Shown here one piece after another: positions 16,588 through 26,900 of a stretch of 64,000 nucleotides of DNA (positions are counted from its first letter, which is position 1; the number at the start of each line of letters is the position of its first letter). The DNA comes from an uncultured Gammaproteobacteria bacterium. GTDB lineage: Bacteria > Pseudomonadota > Gammaproteobacteria > Xanthomonadales > Xanthomonadaceae. The notes below the pieces were generated by a model that was given only the letters and a program-made list of their open reading frames with translations, ran no database searches and was not told where the DNA came from. The position numbers and the translations under genes were made by a program. Where the stretch lies: NCBI GenBank assembly GCA_946885735.1, contig CAMPGW010000005.1, positions 3,880 through 67,879 on the forward strand. Direction: 5' to 3'.

Positions 16588-17960
16588 CGGTACTGCGACT
16601 CGCGTCAAGCCCTTACCGACGGCGTGAGGCGCTAGCGCCGTATTCGCCCCTGTTCCCGGATGAGACGGTGGAAAGCTGGGCCAACCGGCAACACGACGTA
16701 CAGCTCAGCTGCGATTCGCGCGAGGAACGCACCTTCGGCGAGCTCATGATCGACCTACCGCAGTTGCCGCGCGCCTTGCGACAACAGCTCAAACAAGCCG
16801 CAAAGCCGCCGGACGCTTGGTTGCTACCCGACTACCAGCGCACGCTCCTGTGTGCGCGCTGTCAGGCCGAAGACTGGTCGCAGGGCGTGCCTGCCTACAA
16901 GCGTCGGGACTGGTGCGTGGCATGGCGCACGTGTTGTCCGAAACACGGCCCGTATTTCGACACGGACAACCGTCGCGCGCCCCCGAAATGGACCACCCTG
17001 CTCGACGGTCCGAGTTGGAGTGGCCAGGAACTAGACATCATCCATCGTCGACCGCACGGGGTGCTGCTGACCTTCGAACTTGGGACCGACCGCCGGGCGA
17101 TTCACCTGGAAGCCGCGCTCGCCGGACGACAGCACGCCCCTTGGTTTCCCCATGGGCTGAGCAACGCTTCTTTGCGCTTGATCTACCGCGACCTCGTGTC
17201 AGACCTGCTGCACCAGTTCTATTTCAGCCGTGAGGGCTCGCCCGAATGCTTGCCCAATCCGGGCTTTACCCGCGCCCTCAACAGCAATCGCTTCGCGATC
17301 AACGTGCTGGTCGAAGCCATATTGTCCGTGTGGACGCATACCCCGTTACCGGAGCCCGCACTGGCGCCGCGCACGCAGTTGCTGGTGCGCGCCATAGGCT
17401 GGGGCGCCGCACGGCCGCCGAAGGCAGGGGCGAACCATGTGCTCTTTCGCGGTCCTAGCGAACGAGACACCGCGCTGGCCGGATACGCCAAGTACCTGCG
17501 CGCGAAGGACTACGCCGGTCTGGCCGCCGCGGACGCTGAGGAGCAATGGGGCTATCTGACACTGCCCGAGGCGCGTCTGATCGGGCTCGAGTGCAGCGAT
17601 ACCGTGCGTCATCTCGCCCAGCTGACCCGCCAGGGTCAGTTCCTCGCCTTCGACGGTCGGCGTGGCCGCCTGACCGAGAACCCGTACCTGCCTGATCGCG
17701 CCCGCCTGCCGCGCGAACGCGACAACCCGGAGGTGATCTTGCCGGCGTGGGCCTACCGGTTGCCCACGCCGCCGCCACCCCTCCCAGTGCCCGATGCGCT
17801 GCGCCTTACGTTCCGCCGGCCCCCGGAAGAGGTGGCGCTGCGTTGGAAGGCGATCGCTCGGCGCTGGCGTCGCGAGGAACGAAAGACGGTGCGGTTCTCT
17901 CCCACGCGTCGCGACGCCGCACCGCCGGCGGAGAACGACGATGAGTACGCCGACGACTAG
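16584..17960 (+). CDS. tniQ: TniQ-family target-selection protein
   Basis: The 458-residue protein begins at a GTG that overlaps the previous stop. An N-terminal LFPDETVESWANR segment is typical for TniQ, followed by a zinc site in LLCARCQAEDW and CVAWRTCCPKHG. It is clearly related to the protein encoded at 48778-49977: both share the patterns AEDW, VAWRT.CP.HG, RRAI.LE..LAG and a similar C-terminal half. It is the last gene of the left-end transposition operon and overlaps the 3' end of the convergent XRE gene by 4 bp. Its particular target site is unknown. Confidence 0.85.
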   Translation: MTVLRLASSPYRRREALAPYSPLFPDETVESWANRQHDVQLSCDSREERTFGELMIDLPQLPRALRQQLKQAAKPPDAWLLPDYQRTLLCARCQAEDWSQGVPAYKRRDWCVAWRTCCPKHGPYFDTDNRRAPPKWTTLLDGPSWSGQELDIIHRRPHGVLLTFELGTDRRAIHLEAALAGRQHAPWFPHGLSNASLRLIYRDLVSDLLHQFYFSREGSPECLPNPGFTRALNSNRFAINVLVEAILSVWTHTPLPEPALAPRTQLLVRAIGWGAARPPKAGANHVLFRGPSERDTALAGYAKYLRAKDYAGLAAADAEEQWGYLTLPEARLIGLECSDTVRHLAQLTRQGQFLAFDGRRGRLTENPYLPDRARLPRERDNPEVILPAWAYRLPTPPPPLPVPDALRLTFRRPPEEVALRWKAIARRWRREERKTVRFSPTRRDAAPPAENDDEYADD

Positions 17961-18298
17961 GCGCGCGGCTTCTTCTTGGCCGCGGGCTTGGCCAAGGCTT
18001 CGGCCTGCTGCAGCAACTTCTTGCGCTGGTCCGGGCTCGCCTCGGCCCAGGCCAGCAGCAGCCGCGCCAGGTGCTCGTCTTCAGCAAATAGGAAGGCGGT
18101 CGGGACCCCGAGGATCTTGGCCAAGCGTTGTGCCGTGGTGTGGTGGGGCACGTGCACGCCTTTTTCGTACTGATTGATGCGCGGACTTGCCACCGAAGGC
18201 TCGAAACCCGCCCGACGCCCGAGCTCCACCTGTGACCAGCCCAGACGCTCGCGCGCCTGCGCCAATCGCACCGCAAAGATGGCTCGCTTCGATGCCAT
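17957..18298 (-). CDS. XRE-family HTH regulator
   Basis: A 113-residue protein with a Cro/CI-type HTH at about residues 5-65: RLGWSQVELGRRAGFEPSVASPRINQYEKGVHVPHHTTAQRLAKIL, recognisable by Q-x3-E-L and the INQYEKG turn. A lysine/alanine-rich tail follows (PAAKKKPRA). The ATG at 18298 is preferred to an in-frame GTG 12 bp upstream. It is divergent from the 18404-19180 gene with a short palindrome between them, and probably represses that gene or itself. Confidence 0.85.
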   Translation of the reverse strand: MASKRAIFAVRLAQARERLGWSQVELGRRAGFEPSVASPRINQYEKGVHVPHHTTAQRLAKILGVPTAFLFAEDEHLARLLLAWAEASPDQRKKLLQQAEALAKPAAKKKPRA

Positions 18299-18361
18299 CG
18301 CCGCCGCCACACCCGTGTCTGGACCGGGCCCTAGGGTGCGGTGGTTCGCGCTCCGGGGATA

Positions 18362-18376
18362 CTAAGTTATTCTTAG
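18362..18376. promoter_or_regulatory. CTAAG-N5-CTTAG palindrome
   Basis: A perfect 5-bp dyad with a TTATT spacer, in the intergenic region between the XRE gene and the gene starting at 18404. Its AT-rich centre and position suggest the operator of the XRE regulator. Confidence 0.5.
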
Positions 18377-18403
18377 AGGCCGGACAATTGCGGCAGATGG
18401 CCC

Positions 18404-19180
18404 ATGGCGACGCCCGCCCCGCCAAGCGTCGAAGAGCTGGGCGTGCGTGGCGCGTGGTACCTGCTTGCGCTGACCTACGGGACGGACGCCCGGCTGCCGA
18501 TCGCACCGACCACCCGGGCGACTTTGGTCTTGCTGGGCTTTCTGCGCGACTTCAAGATCATCGAAGTGCCGTGGCCGGAGACGCGCTGGCCGCTGCGCCC
18601 CGATGCCGAGGACACGCCCCTGGAAGGCCTGCAATGGCGCTACGCCTGGCCCGCCTATGCCCGGGCCAACCTGTCGCGGGCGCTGACCGACTTTCTTGAA
18701 GACGTTCCGTACAGTGAAGCGGGCTTGTCCTGCCGGCTGCAGTACTGGGACGAGCTGAGTCTGGACGAGGCCGAATCCTTCTTCGAACAGCAACTGGCCA
18801 AGCATCACTTCGCCCCGGGGTGGGCGCGGGATCTGGCCTACGTCCACCGGCAGTTGGAAGGGCAGCTGACAATTTCGCAGTGGCGTTACTGCGTGTGGGC
18901 CGCCGTGCGTCACGGCGGCTCGCTCGCCCAGCAGCAGCCCGGCGGCGACCCGGCCACGATTCGCGATGCAATCTATTCGGAGTTGCGCCGACGGGTGGGG
19001 TTCGTGCGCGGCGGACAGTGGAGTCAGGCAACGTTGCCGCCGTTCAACCGTTCGCCGCGCAGCGCGCTCGGGCGCATGTTCGTTCGCCACCTAGCACGCA
19101 AGGACCTGGATTACTGGGACGTAGTTCCGTCGTTGGCTGCCCTCAAACCGCTGCCGAGGGAAGCTGGGGGCGGCAACTGA
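18404..19180 (+). CDS. Hypothetical protein
   Basis: The 258-residue protein is not recognised. It is rich in Trp and Arg with conserved-looking aromatic stretches (VRGAWYLLALTYGT, FLRDFKIIEVPWPETRWPL) and a helical C-terminal half (DYWDVVPSLAALKPL). No signal peptide or membrane segment is seen, so a cytoplasmic location is likely. It is divergent from the XRE regulator and may be under its control. Codon use matches the surrounding element genes. Confidence 0.6.
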   Translation: MATPAPPSVEELGVRGAWYLLALTYGTDARLPIAPTTRATLVLLGFLRDFKIIEVPWPETRWPLRPDAEDTPLEGLQWRYAWPAYARANLSRALTDFLEDVPYSEAGLSCRLQYWDELSLDEAESFFEQQLAKHHFAPGWARDLAYVHRQLEGQLTISQWRYCVWAAVRHGGSLAQQQPGGDPATIRDAIYSELRRRVGFVRGGQWSQATLPPFNRSPRSALGRMFVRHLARKDLDYWDVVPSLAALKPLPREAGGGN

Positions 19181-19390
19181 TGCCGGGAAGCACGCCTTGC
19201 TCAAGGGCGTTGCGCTTGGTGAAGCAGAGCGGCGGAGATCGCAGCGCGTGTCTTCCCGGCGAATTCATGCTGACCGTGTTTAGCGCAAACGCCAATCGGA
19301 AAAGTTCGCCGTTGCCTGTAGGAAAATTCTGAAGCCTGATTAGGCTCCCGTCGTCCTCGGGCGAAAGTAGCGTCGGCGGTCGAGTACGGC

Positions 19391-20005
19391 CTACCGGGGA
19401 CGGGGTAGGCAGCTCGAATACGCGGCGCACACCGCAATGACTTCGCTCTGTAACCCAGCCCGGCCGGTGAGAATGGCCAGATGCTGAAACGCGAGGACAG
19501 CAAGCCCGTTGCTGCTGCGGAACATCTGGTCCAGGAGCGCCGGCGGTGGTTCGACTTTTGTCCAATGGACCGCGTGAATCCCAGAGTGAACGAACGAATT
19601 CAGAGGGAGCCACGAGCTGTCCTTGAACTCGCGCAGTGAGATCAGCAGGTTGGATAGATGCGGCACCTTCTCGATGGCGCCCATCATCTCCGCCGCCTGA
19701 GCGATGTTCTTCGTGGCCTGTTGGGATTCGGTCGACAAACTGGATGAGAGTTTCTCGACCTGACCATCGCTTGCACAGTGGAGCGTCCAGATGCCCCGGA
19801 GCAATGCTTCAAACTGGCTGCGGAGAACTGCGGCCGAACCGAGCGCCATGTGCGCTGCGCATAGATGTCGAACCGAAGCAGCAAAGTGCAGCGAAGTAAT
19901 CGCCAAAGTTCTGCTTAGGAGAACCCGGTCGGACCGATCAAAGGGCGCAAAGTCCACCGCGTCGGCCAGGTGGCACAAAAGCTCCTCTGCTCTAGCCACT
20001 TCCAT
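19391..20005 (-). CDS. Hypothetical helical protein
   Basis: A 204-residue, all-helical protein of unknown function. SAAVLRSQFEALLRGIWTLHCASDGQVEKL followed by NSFVHSGIHAVHW recalls families described as DUF6988/DUF5677-like, where an Arg/Glu helix is followed by a His-containing helix. The protein encoded at 38296-39033 has a similar layout. The 210 bp upstream of its stop toward the previous gene (19181-19390) hold no gene that can be supported. Its nearest neighbours are the metal-efflux cassette and unknown genes, and context gives no role. Confidence 0.6.
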   Translation of the reverse strand: MEVARAEELLCHLADAVDFAPFDRSDRVLLSRTLAITSLHFAASVRHLCAAHMALGSAAVLRSQFEALLRGIWTLHCASDGQVEKLSSSLSTESQQATKNIAQAAEMMGAIEKVPHLSNLLISLREFKDSSWLPLNSFVHSGIHAVHWTKVEPPPALLDQMFRSSNGLAVLAFQHLAILTGRAGLQSEVIAVCAAYSSCLPRPR

Positions 20006-20082
20006 TTTTCAGACCCGATTCGACCCGTAGGCTCTTGACCACTGATTGTAATGGCAGCCTTCTGCTAAGCCGGGGGCGATCG

Positions 20083-20424
20083 CTACCTGTCCACGAGAAA
20101 AGCCTTCAGGTCATCTGGAACGTTCATCGGCTGGAAGGCACTAACTTTCGCGCCGCCCGTGTTGCCCAAAGGCACCCAGATCCGGGAGAAGCATGCCGCG
20201 GCCAGCGTGCGCGAGAGCTGGCCGAGCACCTCGCGCCAATCGCCGCGCCGCCATCCCCAGGCCAGCATCGCCAGGTGCGTGCGCACGTGCATGAGGGTCA
20301 GCCGCTGGCTCAGGATGTGCGCGCGCTCCAGGTGAGCGAAGGCGCGGTCGGCATCGCCATCGTCGCTAGCCCGGCGGGCCTGTTGCCACTCGTCGCGAAT
20401 GGCCGTGCGCAGTCGATCGCTCAT
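20083..20424 (-). CDS. DUF3703 family protein
   Basis: The 113-residue protein begins MSDRLRTAIRDEWQQARRASD and contains AFAHLERAHILSQRLTLMHVRTHLAML, the signature of DUF3703, a small family repeatedly found beside CDF and CadA metal exporters. Its role is unknown. The ATG overlaps the zntA stop (ATGA), which fixes the start and shows translational coupling. It is the last gene of the metal-efflux operon. Confidence 0.82.
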   Translation of the reverse strand: MSDRLRTAIRDEWQQARRASDDGDADRAFAHLERAHILSQRLTLMHVRTHLAMLAWGWRRGDWREVLGQLSRTLAAACFSRIWVPLGNTGGAKVSAFQPMNVPDDLKAFLVDR

Positions 20425-22709
20425 CAATGCTCCTTGCTCCCGCCTGTGCCGCCAGTCGAGGTCGGTGTCGCGGTCCGCAGCAAACGCAGACCGTTGAACA
20501 CCACCAGCAAGCTGGCGCCCATGTCGGCGAATACTGCCATCCACATGGTCGCGTGGCCCAGCACGGCGAGCACGAAGAACACCGCCTTCACGGCCAAGGC
20601 CAGATAGATGTTCTGCATCAGCACGCGGTAGGTGCGCCGCGACAGGTCGATCAGTTCCGGGATGCGCCGCAGATCATCGTTCATGATCACCACGTCGGCG
20701 GCTTCCATCGCGGTGTCGGTGCCGGCGCCGCCCATCGCAAAGCCAATGTCGGCCTGCGCCAAGGCGGGCGAGTCGTTGATGCCGTCCCCCGTCATGCCGG
20801 TTTGGCCATGGTCGAACTGCAGCGACTGGATGGCTTTGAGCTTGTCCTCGGGCAGCAAGTCGCCGCGGGCGTCGTCGATGCCGGCCTGCGTCGCGATGGC
20901 AAGCGCCGTGGCGGTGTTGTCGCCGGTCAGCATCACCGAGCGCACGCCTTGGGCATGCAAGGCAGTGAGCGCCTCGCGCGAGGTCGCCTTAATCGTGTCT
21001 GCCACCGCAAACAGTGCGAGTACTTCCGTGGTCGAGGCGAGCAAGGTGACCGAGCGGCCTTGCCGTTCGTGCTCGGCCAGGCGCTCTTCCAGCGCGGCGC
21101 TGCATTGCTGCCGATCCTCGATCAGGCGGTGGTTGCCCAGGACCAGCACCTCGCCCTCCACGCCGCCCTGGGTGCCGCGGCCGGGCAGGGCAGTGAAGTC
21201 TTTGATCGCACCGGACGCGGCAGGCAAGCCCGCCGCGATCGCCCGCGACACCGGATGGTCCGAATGCGCCGCGAGCAGAGCGGCCCGGCGCAGCACCTCG
21301 GCTTCAGGCAGCGTCGTGCTGCGCACCTCGGTGGCGACCAGGCTCGGCTTGCCTTCGGTGATCGTGCCGGTCTTGTCCAGCGCGATGACCTGCAGGTTGC
21401 GCGCGCCTTCCAGGTAAGCGCCGCCTTTGACAATGATGCCGCGCCGCGCGGCCGCGGCCAGGCCGCTGACCAGGGTCACCGGTGTGGCAATCACCAGTGC
21501 GCACGGGCAGGCGATAACCAGCAGCACCAAGGCCTTATAGATCGCTTGCCACCAGGTCAGGTGCAAGAGCCACGGCGCGAGCAGCGCGACGGCAATCGCG
21601 AGCAGGAACACGACCGGCGTGTAAACCGCGGCAAAGCGATCGACGAACTGCTGGGTCGGGGCGCGCGAGCCTTGCGCCTCTTCGACCGCGTGGATGATGC
21701 GCGCCAGGGTGGATTGGCTGGCGGGCGCGGTCACGCGCATCTCCAGCATGCTGGTTTCGTTGATGGTGCCGGCGAAGAGCGGATCGCCCGGGGCCTTGTC
21801 AACCGGAATGCTCTCGCCGGTGACCGGGGCCTGGTTGACCGCGCTGTTGCCGGTCGTCACCACGCCGTCGAGCGCGATGCGTGCGCCGGGGCGCACGCGC
21901 ACGATCTGGTCGACTGCGACCCCTTGCGCGGGCACCTCCTGCCACGCGCCGTCGGCTTGCTGTACCTCGGCCGTGTCCGGCGCCAGGTCCAGCAAGCTCT
22001 TGATCGCATTGCGGGCGCGATCGAGCGAGCGCGCCTCGATCAGCTCGGCGATGGCATACAGCGCCATCACCATCGCCGCTTCCGGCCATTGCCCGATCAG
22101 GAAGGCGCCGGTCACCGCCACCGTCATCAGCGCGTTGATGTTGAAGCGGGCGCGCCGCAGCGCCGCCCAGCCCTTGCGGTAGGTCGACGCGCCCGCCAGC
22201 ACGATCGCCGCCAGCGACAGCACCATGCCCAGGCCGATGCCGGCGCTCAGACCCTTGGACGGCGCATAGAACTCGATCAGCTCGGCGCCGATCGCCAAAG
22301 CCAGGGCCGCACCCAAGCGCCACTTGCTCTCGACCACGGGCGCGGCGTCGAAACCTTTCTCCAACGCGGCGAGCGGCTGCGCGTCGAAGCCTGCGTCGCG
22401 CAGCGCGGCGAGGGCGGCGGGCAGGGTGCTTTCGTCCGCGTCGATGCGCACCGTGCGCGCACCTAAGTTGAAGCTCAATCCCCGCACGCCGGACACCTTG
22501 GCCAAGGCCCGACGAATCTCGCTTTCCTCGGCGGCGCAATCCATGGTCGGCACCCGAAACAGCGCTGCGCTCGGGGCGGCATCCGGACCGGTCGGCGCCG
22601 CGTCCTGCGAGCCATGCGCGTGGGTGTGACCTGCGTGGCCGTGGCCCTTGTGGCCGTGATCGTGCGCGTGATCGTGGCCGGCGTGATCGCCATGGTCTCG
22701 GTCAGGCAT
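20424..22709 (-). CDS. zntA: Zn/Cd/Pb-exporting P1B-type ATPase
   Basis: It pumps Zn(II), Cd(II) or Pb(II) out of the cytoplasm with ATP. The 761-residue protein starts with a His/Asp-rich metal-binding tail (residues 2-38), then a heavy-metal-associated domain with MDCAAEE instead of a CxxC, as in zinc-type ATPases. Core motifs are TGES, CPC in the sixth helix (IACPCALVIATP), phosphorylation site DKTGT, HP in SDHPVSR, and MTGDGINDSPALAQ. The start MPDRDHGDH is preceded by GGAGAAC and overlaps the czcD end by 8 bp. In this operon it removes cytoplasmic metal while Czc exports periplasmic metal. Confidence 0.95.
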   Translation of the reverse strand: MPDRDHGDHAGHDHAHDHGHKGHGHAGHTHAHGSQDAAPTGPDAAPSAALFRVPTMDCAAEESEIRRALAKVSGVRGLSFNLGARTVRIDADESTLPAALAALRDAGFDAQPLAALEKGFDAAPVVESKWRLGAALALAIGAELIEFYAPSKGLSAGIGLGMVLSLAAIVLAGASTYRKGWAALRRARFNINALMTVAVTGAFLIGQWPEAAMVMALYAIAELIEARSLDRARNAIKSLLDLAPDTAEVQQADGAWQEVPAQGVAVDQIVRVRPGARIALDGVVTTGNSAVNQAPVTGESIPVDKAPGDPLFAGTINETSMLEMRVTAPASQSTLARIIHAVEEAQGSRAPTQQFVDRFAAVYTPVVFLLAIAVALLAPWLLHLTWWQAIYKALVLLVIACPCALVIATPVTLVSGLAAAARRGIIVKGGAYLEGARNLQVIALDKTGTITEGKPSLVATEVRSTTLPEAEVLRRAALLAAHSDHPVSRAIAAGLPAASGAIKDFTALPGRGTQGGVEGEVLVLGNHRLIEDRQQCSAALEERLAEHERQGRSVTLLASTTEVLALFAVADTIKATSREALTALHAQGVRSVMLTGDNTATALAIATQAGIDDARGDLLPEDKLKAIQSLQFDHGQTGMTGDGINDSPALAQADIGFAMGGAGTDTAMEAADVVIMNDDLRRIPELIDLSRRTYRVLMQNIYLALAVKAVFFVLAVLGHATMWMAVFADMGASLLVVFNGLRLLRTATPTSTGGTGGSKEH

Positions 22710-23598
22710 GCTGTTCTCCTTCGCCCGCATCGGCGCCTTCCACCTGCAAGGTGGCGTGTTCGATCCCGAAGCTTTCGTCTAGTGCCGCCAGCAGGGAGCG
22801 CCGCACCGACTCGGCGCTCTGCGCCGGGTCCGCGACGACCACGTGCGCAGTCAAGATCGGTTCCTTCGAGCCCAACGCCCAGATGTGCAGGTCGTGCACC
22901 GTCTGCACGCCGGGGTGCGCCAGCATCAGGTCGCGCACCGTATCAACGTTCAATCCATGCGGCGCGCCTTGCATCAGCACTTGGCCGGCCTCGCGCACCA
23001 AGGTCCAGGTGCGCGGCAAGACCCACAGGCCGATCAGCACAGCGATGATCGGATCGGCCAGCGTCCAGTTCGTGGCCATGATGATCACGGCGCCGACGAT
23101 GACGCCGAGCGAGCCGAGCATGTCGGCCCACACTTCCAGGTACGCGCCCTTGACGTTGAGGCTCTCGCCGCTGCCGGCCTTGAGCAGGCGCATCGATATC
23201 AAGTTCACCGCCAGGCCGAGCGCGGCGATCACCAGCATGCCGGTGGAGGCGACCGGCGGCGGGGCCCGAAACCGCCCCACCGCCTCCCACAAGATGTAGC
23301 CGGCGACCAGGAACAGCATGCCGCCATTGATCAGCGCGCCAATCGCTTCCAGACGCGCGTAGCCGTAGGTGCGCTTGGCATCGGGCGGACGTCGACTCAG
23401 GCGCACGGCCACCAACGAGATCGCCAGCGCGATCACGTCAGTGCCCATGTGCGCGGCATCGGACAGCAGCGCTAAGCTGTTGGTCATCAAGCCACCGACA
23501 ACTTCCGCGACCAGGAAGACGGTGGTGAGCCCGAAGGCCCACCACAGCGGTCGTTCGTGCCGGATCGCGCCGGAGCCGTGGTCGTGGCCGCCGCCCAT
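22702..23598 (-). CDS. czcD: Cation diffusion facilitator (Zn/Co/Cd)
   Basis: The 298-residue CDF transporter exports Zn(II)/Co(II)/Cd(II) from the cytoplasm in exchange for protons. A short His-rich N-terminus (MGGGHDHGSG) precedes six membrane segments. Metal site A is formed by the HxxxD-type motifs SLALLSDAAHMGTD in helix 2 and LEVWADMLGSLG in helix 5. A cytoplasmic C-terminal domain with HDLHIWALGSKEPILTAHV follows. It lies between the PII-like gene and zntA, with 1-bp gap and 8-bp overlap respectively, so it is co-transcribed. Confidence 0.95.
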   Translation of the reverse strand: MGGGHDHGSGAIRHERPLWWAFGLTTVFLVAEVVGGLMTNSLALLSDAAHMGTDVIALAISLVAVRLSRRPPDAKRTYGYARLEAIGALINGGMLFLVAGYILWEAVGRFRAPPPVASTGMLVIAALGLAVNLISMRLLKAGSGESLNVKGAYLEVWADMLGSLGVIVGAVIIMATNWTLADPIIAVLIGLWVLPRTWTLVREAGQVLMQGAPHGLNVDTVRDLMLAHPGVQTVHDLHIWALGSKEPILTAHVVVADPAQSAESVRRSLLAALDESFGIEHATLQVEGADAGEGEQHA

Positions 23599-23599
23599 G

Positions 23600-23929
23600 C
23601 TAGGACCCCTTGCTCGGTTCGCCGATCATCAGGACCGTCTCGACGGGGCTGACGTACAGCCAGCCCGCGTCGGACTTGCCGGTGCGCCCCACGCGCTGGA
23701 AGATCTCCAGCGCCTTGGGCAGGTCGGCATCGTCGCAAAACAACTCCATCTGCATCTCGCTGATGACCTGGCCGCCAAACTCGACCGAGAACTGCTGTTC
23801 GCGGGCGTTGAGCGCCCGCATCAGCCCCTTCACCTCGAACAGCGACAGCCGCTGGAACCCGGCGGCGGCCAGTTCGTGGATCAGGTCGGACACGCGATTG
23901 CGGTGGACGAAGGCTTTGATCTGCTTCAC
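23600..23929 (-). CDS. PII-like signalling protein of metal-efflux cassettes
   Basis: The 109-residue protein has a PII/GlnB-like fold: VKQIKAFVHRNRVSDLIHEL at the start, and FQRVGRTGKSDAGWLYVSPVE near the end, with the T-loop region between. Such PII-like genes often follow czcA and may sense metal or nucleotides, but the function is not established. The GTG start overlaps the czcA stop (GTGA). Classical GlnB uridylylation motif is absent, so a role in nitrogen control is unlikely. Confidence 0.8.
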   Translation of the reverse strand: MKQIKAFVHRNRVSDLIHELAAAGFQRLSLFEVKGLMRALNAREQQFSVEFGGQVISEMQMELFCDDADLPKALEIFQRVGRTGKSDAGWLYVSPVETVLMIGEPSKGS

Positions 23930-26900
23930 GCGTTGTTCTCCTGGGCCTTGCGTTCGGCCCGGTTCTCCATCCATTCGTACAAGACCGGCAGCAAGATCAG
24001 CGTCAGCAAGGTCGAGCTGATCAGGCCGCCCACCACCACGGTCGCCAAGGGGCGCTGCGTCTCGGCGCCCACGCCTTGCGACAACAACATCGGCACCAGG
24101 CCCAGCACCGCGACGCTGGCCGTCATCAGCACCGGACGAAGTCTCAGGGCGGTGCCCTGAATCACCGCCTCGCGCACCGACAGGCCCTTGTCGCGCAGTT
24201 CGTTGAGGAAGCTGACCAGCACAATGCCGTTCAACATCGCCACGCCGAACACCGCGATAAACCCAATCGCCGAGGGCACCGACAGGTATTGGCCGGTGAC
24301 GAACAACGCAACTAGACCGCCGATAGTGGCGAAGGGCACGTTGGCCAGGATCAGCGCCGCGTACTTGACCGAATTGAACGCGGTGTACAGCAGCACGAAG
24401 ATGAAGAAGATCGTGACCGGCACGATCAGTGCCAATTTCGCCAGCGCCCGCTGCTGGTTCTCAAAAGCGCCGCCCCATTCGATCCAGTAGCCCGCGGGCA
24501 ACTTGACCTGCTGGTCGATGACCCCTTGGGCTTCCTTCACGAAGCCGTCGATGTCGCGGCCGCGCACGTCCATCTGGATGACGGCGTAACGCTGCAGCTG
24601 CTCGCGGCGCACGAAGGAATAGCCTTCGGCCACGCTCACTTCAGCCACTTCCGACAAGGGCACGACCGCGCCGGTGGACGTGCGCAGCGGGATCTGCCGC
24701 AACGCCTGCACCGATCCGCGGGTTTGCCCGCTCAGGCGCACCGCGATGTCGAAGCGCTTGACCCCGTCCAGCAGCACGCTGACCGGCTCGCCGCCCAGGC
24801 CATTGCGCACGATGGTGAGCACTTCCTCGGCGTTCATTCCGTGGCGCGCCAACTCCTGGCGATTGACCTGGATGCGGATCTGCGGCTTGCCCACGTTCGC
24901 TTCCAGCGACAGGTCGGCCACGCCCGGCACCTTGGACAGCGCGGTCTTGAGCTGGCCGCTCAGCTGATCGAGCTGTTGCAGGTCTTCGCCGTAGAGTTTC
25001 AAGGCCAAGGTCGCGCGCACGCCGGAGATGAGCTCTTCCACGCGCATCTGGATCGGCTGGGTGTAGCCGGGTACCACGTTGGGCACGACCTGTTCCAGCG
25101 TCTCCTGCATGGCCTGTTCGAGGTCCTGGATATCGCGACCTGTCTTCCACTCGTCCTGCGGCTTGAGCGCGGTGTAGATCTCCATGTAGTTGACGTCCGC
25201 GGTCTCGCCTTTCTCCGCGCGCCCGATCATCGCCAGCGTCGTGTCCACTTCCGGAAAGCGCTTGAAAGCTTCCGCGATCGTGTTGCTGGTGCGGATCGAC
25301 TCGTTGAGCGAGGTCGAGGGGATGCCGGTGACGCGCCACATGATCGAGCCTTCCTGCAGCTGCGGCATGAATTCCTTGCCCAGGAACGGGAACAGCGCCA
25401 GGCTCGCCAGCAAGGCCGTGCCTGCCGAGATCACCACCACGCGCTTGCGCGCCAGTGCCTTGTCCAGCAACGGGCGGTAGCCGCGCTTGATGCGCGCCAC
25501 CAGCCACGTGTCGCGCTCGGGCTTGGGCTTCAAGATCATCGAGGCCAGCACCGGGATGAGCGTGAGGCTCAGCAGCATGGAGCCGGCCATCGCGAAGGCG
25601 ATGTTGAAGGCCATCGGCTTGAACATCTTGCCTTCCAGGCCCTGCAGCGAGAACAGCGGCAAGAACACCACGATGATGATGACAATCGCGAAGGTAATGG
25701 GGTTGGCCACTTCGCGGGCTGCTTCCAGCACCGCCGAAGTGCGGTCGACCTTTTCGCCGTGCTCCAGGCGCTCGGCCATGATGCGGAAGGCGTTTTCGAC
25801 CATCACCACGGCACCGTCGACCATCATGCCGATGCCGATCGCCAAACCCGCCAGCGACATCAGGTTGGCCGATAGCCCGACCTGGCCCATGCCGATAAAG
25901 GCAATGAGCATGGCCAGCGGCAAGGTCACGATCACGACCAGCGCCGAGCGCAGCTCGCCCAGGAACAAGAACAGGATCAGCGCCACCAGCAGCGAGCCTT
26001 CCACCAGCGCCCGCACCGCCGTGCCGACCGCCTTGTTGACCAGGTCCGTGCGCTCGTAGATCGGCTTGATCACCATGCCTTCGGGTAGCGCCTTGCGCAC
26101 CACCTCCAGCTTGGTCTTGAGCGCTTCGACCACGTCCTTGGCGTTTTCGTTGATGCGCGCCAGGCCCATGCCCAGCACTACTTCCTGGCCGTCGCGGGTG
26201 ACCGCGCCAAAGCGCGGCGCCGGTGCTTCCATGACCCGGGCGACATCACGCAGGTACACGGGCACACCGTGATCGGCCTTGAGCACGATCGCACCGATGT
26301 CCTCGACCGATTTGAGCAGGCCCAGGCCACGCACGAGGAACTGTTCTTGCCCCACGTCCATGACGTTACCGCCGACCTGGCCGTTGTTCGCCGGCAACGC
26401 GGCGATGACATCGGCAAAGCTTAGGCCGCGGGCGTACAGGCGCTGCGGATCGATGTGCACCTGGTATTCGCGCTCGCCGCCACCCCAGGAGGTGACATCG
26501 TCCACGCCGGGTGCCGTGCGCAGCACCAGCCGCACCGTCCACTCTTGCCAGGTGCGCAGGTCCATGTCGCTGACCTGCTGCTTGGTGACACCCGGAGCGC
26601 GTTCGACCGTGTACCAGAACACCTGGCCCAGGCCGGAGGAGTTCGGGCCCATGCTCGGCTTGCCGTAACCTTCCGGCAGGCGATCGCCGATCTCCTGCAA
26701 GCGCTCGTTGACCAGCTGGCGCGCGAAGTAGATGTCCATGTCGTCTTCGAAGTACACCGAGACGTAGGACAGACCGAACAGGCTGACCGACCGGATCTCT
26801 TGCACCTTCGGCAGGCCGGCCAGCGCCGATTCCACCGGCGTGGTCAGCAGCTGCTCGACGTCCTCGGCCGCCAGGCCCGGGGATTCGGTGTAGATGTTGA

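Noticed and set aside
19143..19613. Minus-strand frames between 19181 and 19613
   Set aside because: Overlap the 19391-20005 gene or start in non-coding sequence, with no motif or ribosome site.
20427..22466. A 679-residue plus-strand frame opposite zntA
   Set aside because: Low-complexity Arg/Gln/Ala sequence with no motif; the minus strand has all P-type ATPase motifs.
24526..25875. Plus-strand frame opposite czcA
   Set aside because: No ribosome site, no motif; czcA is complete on the other strand.
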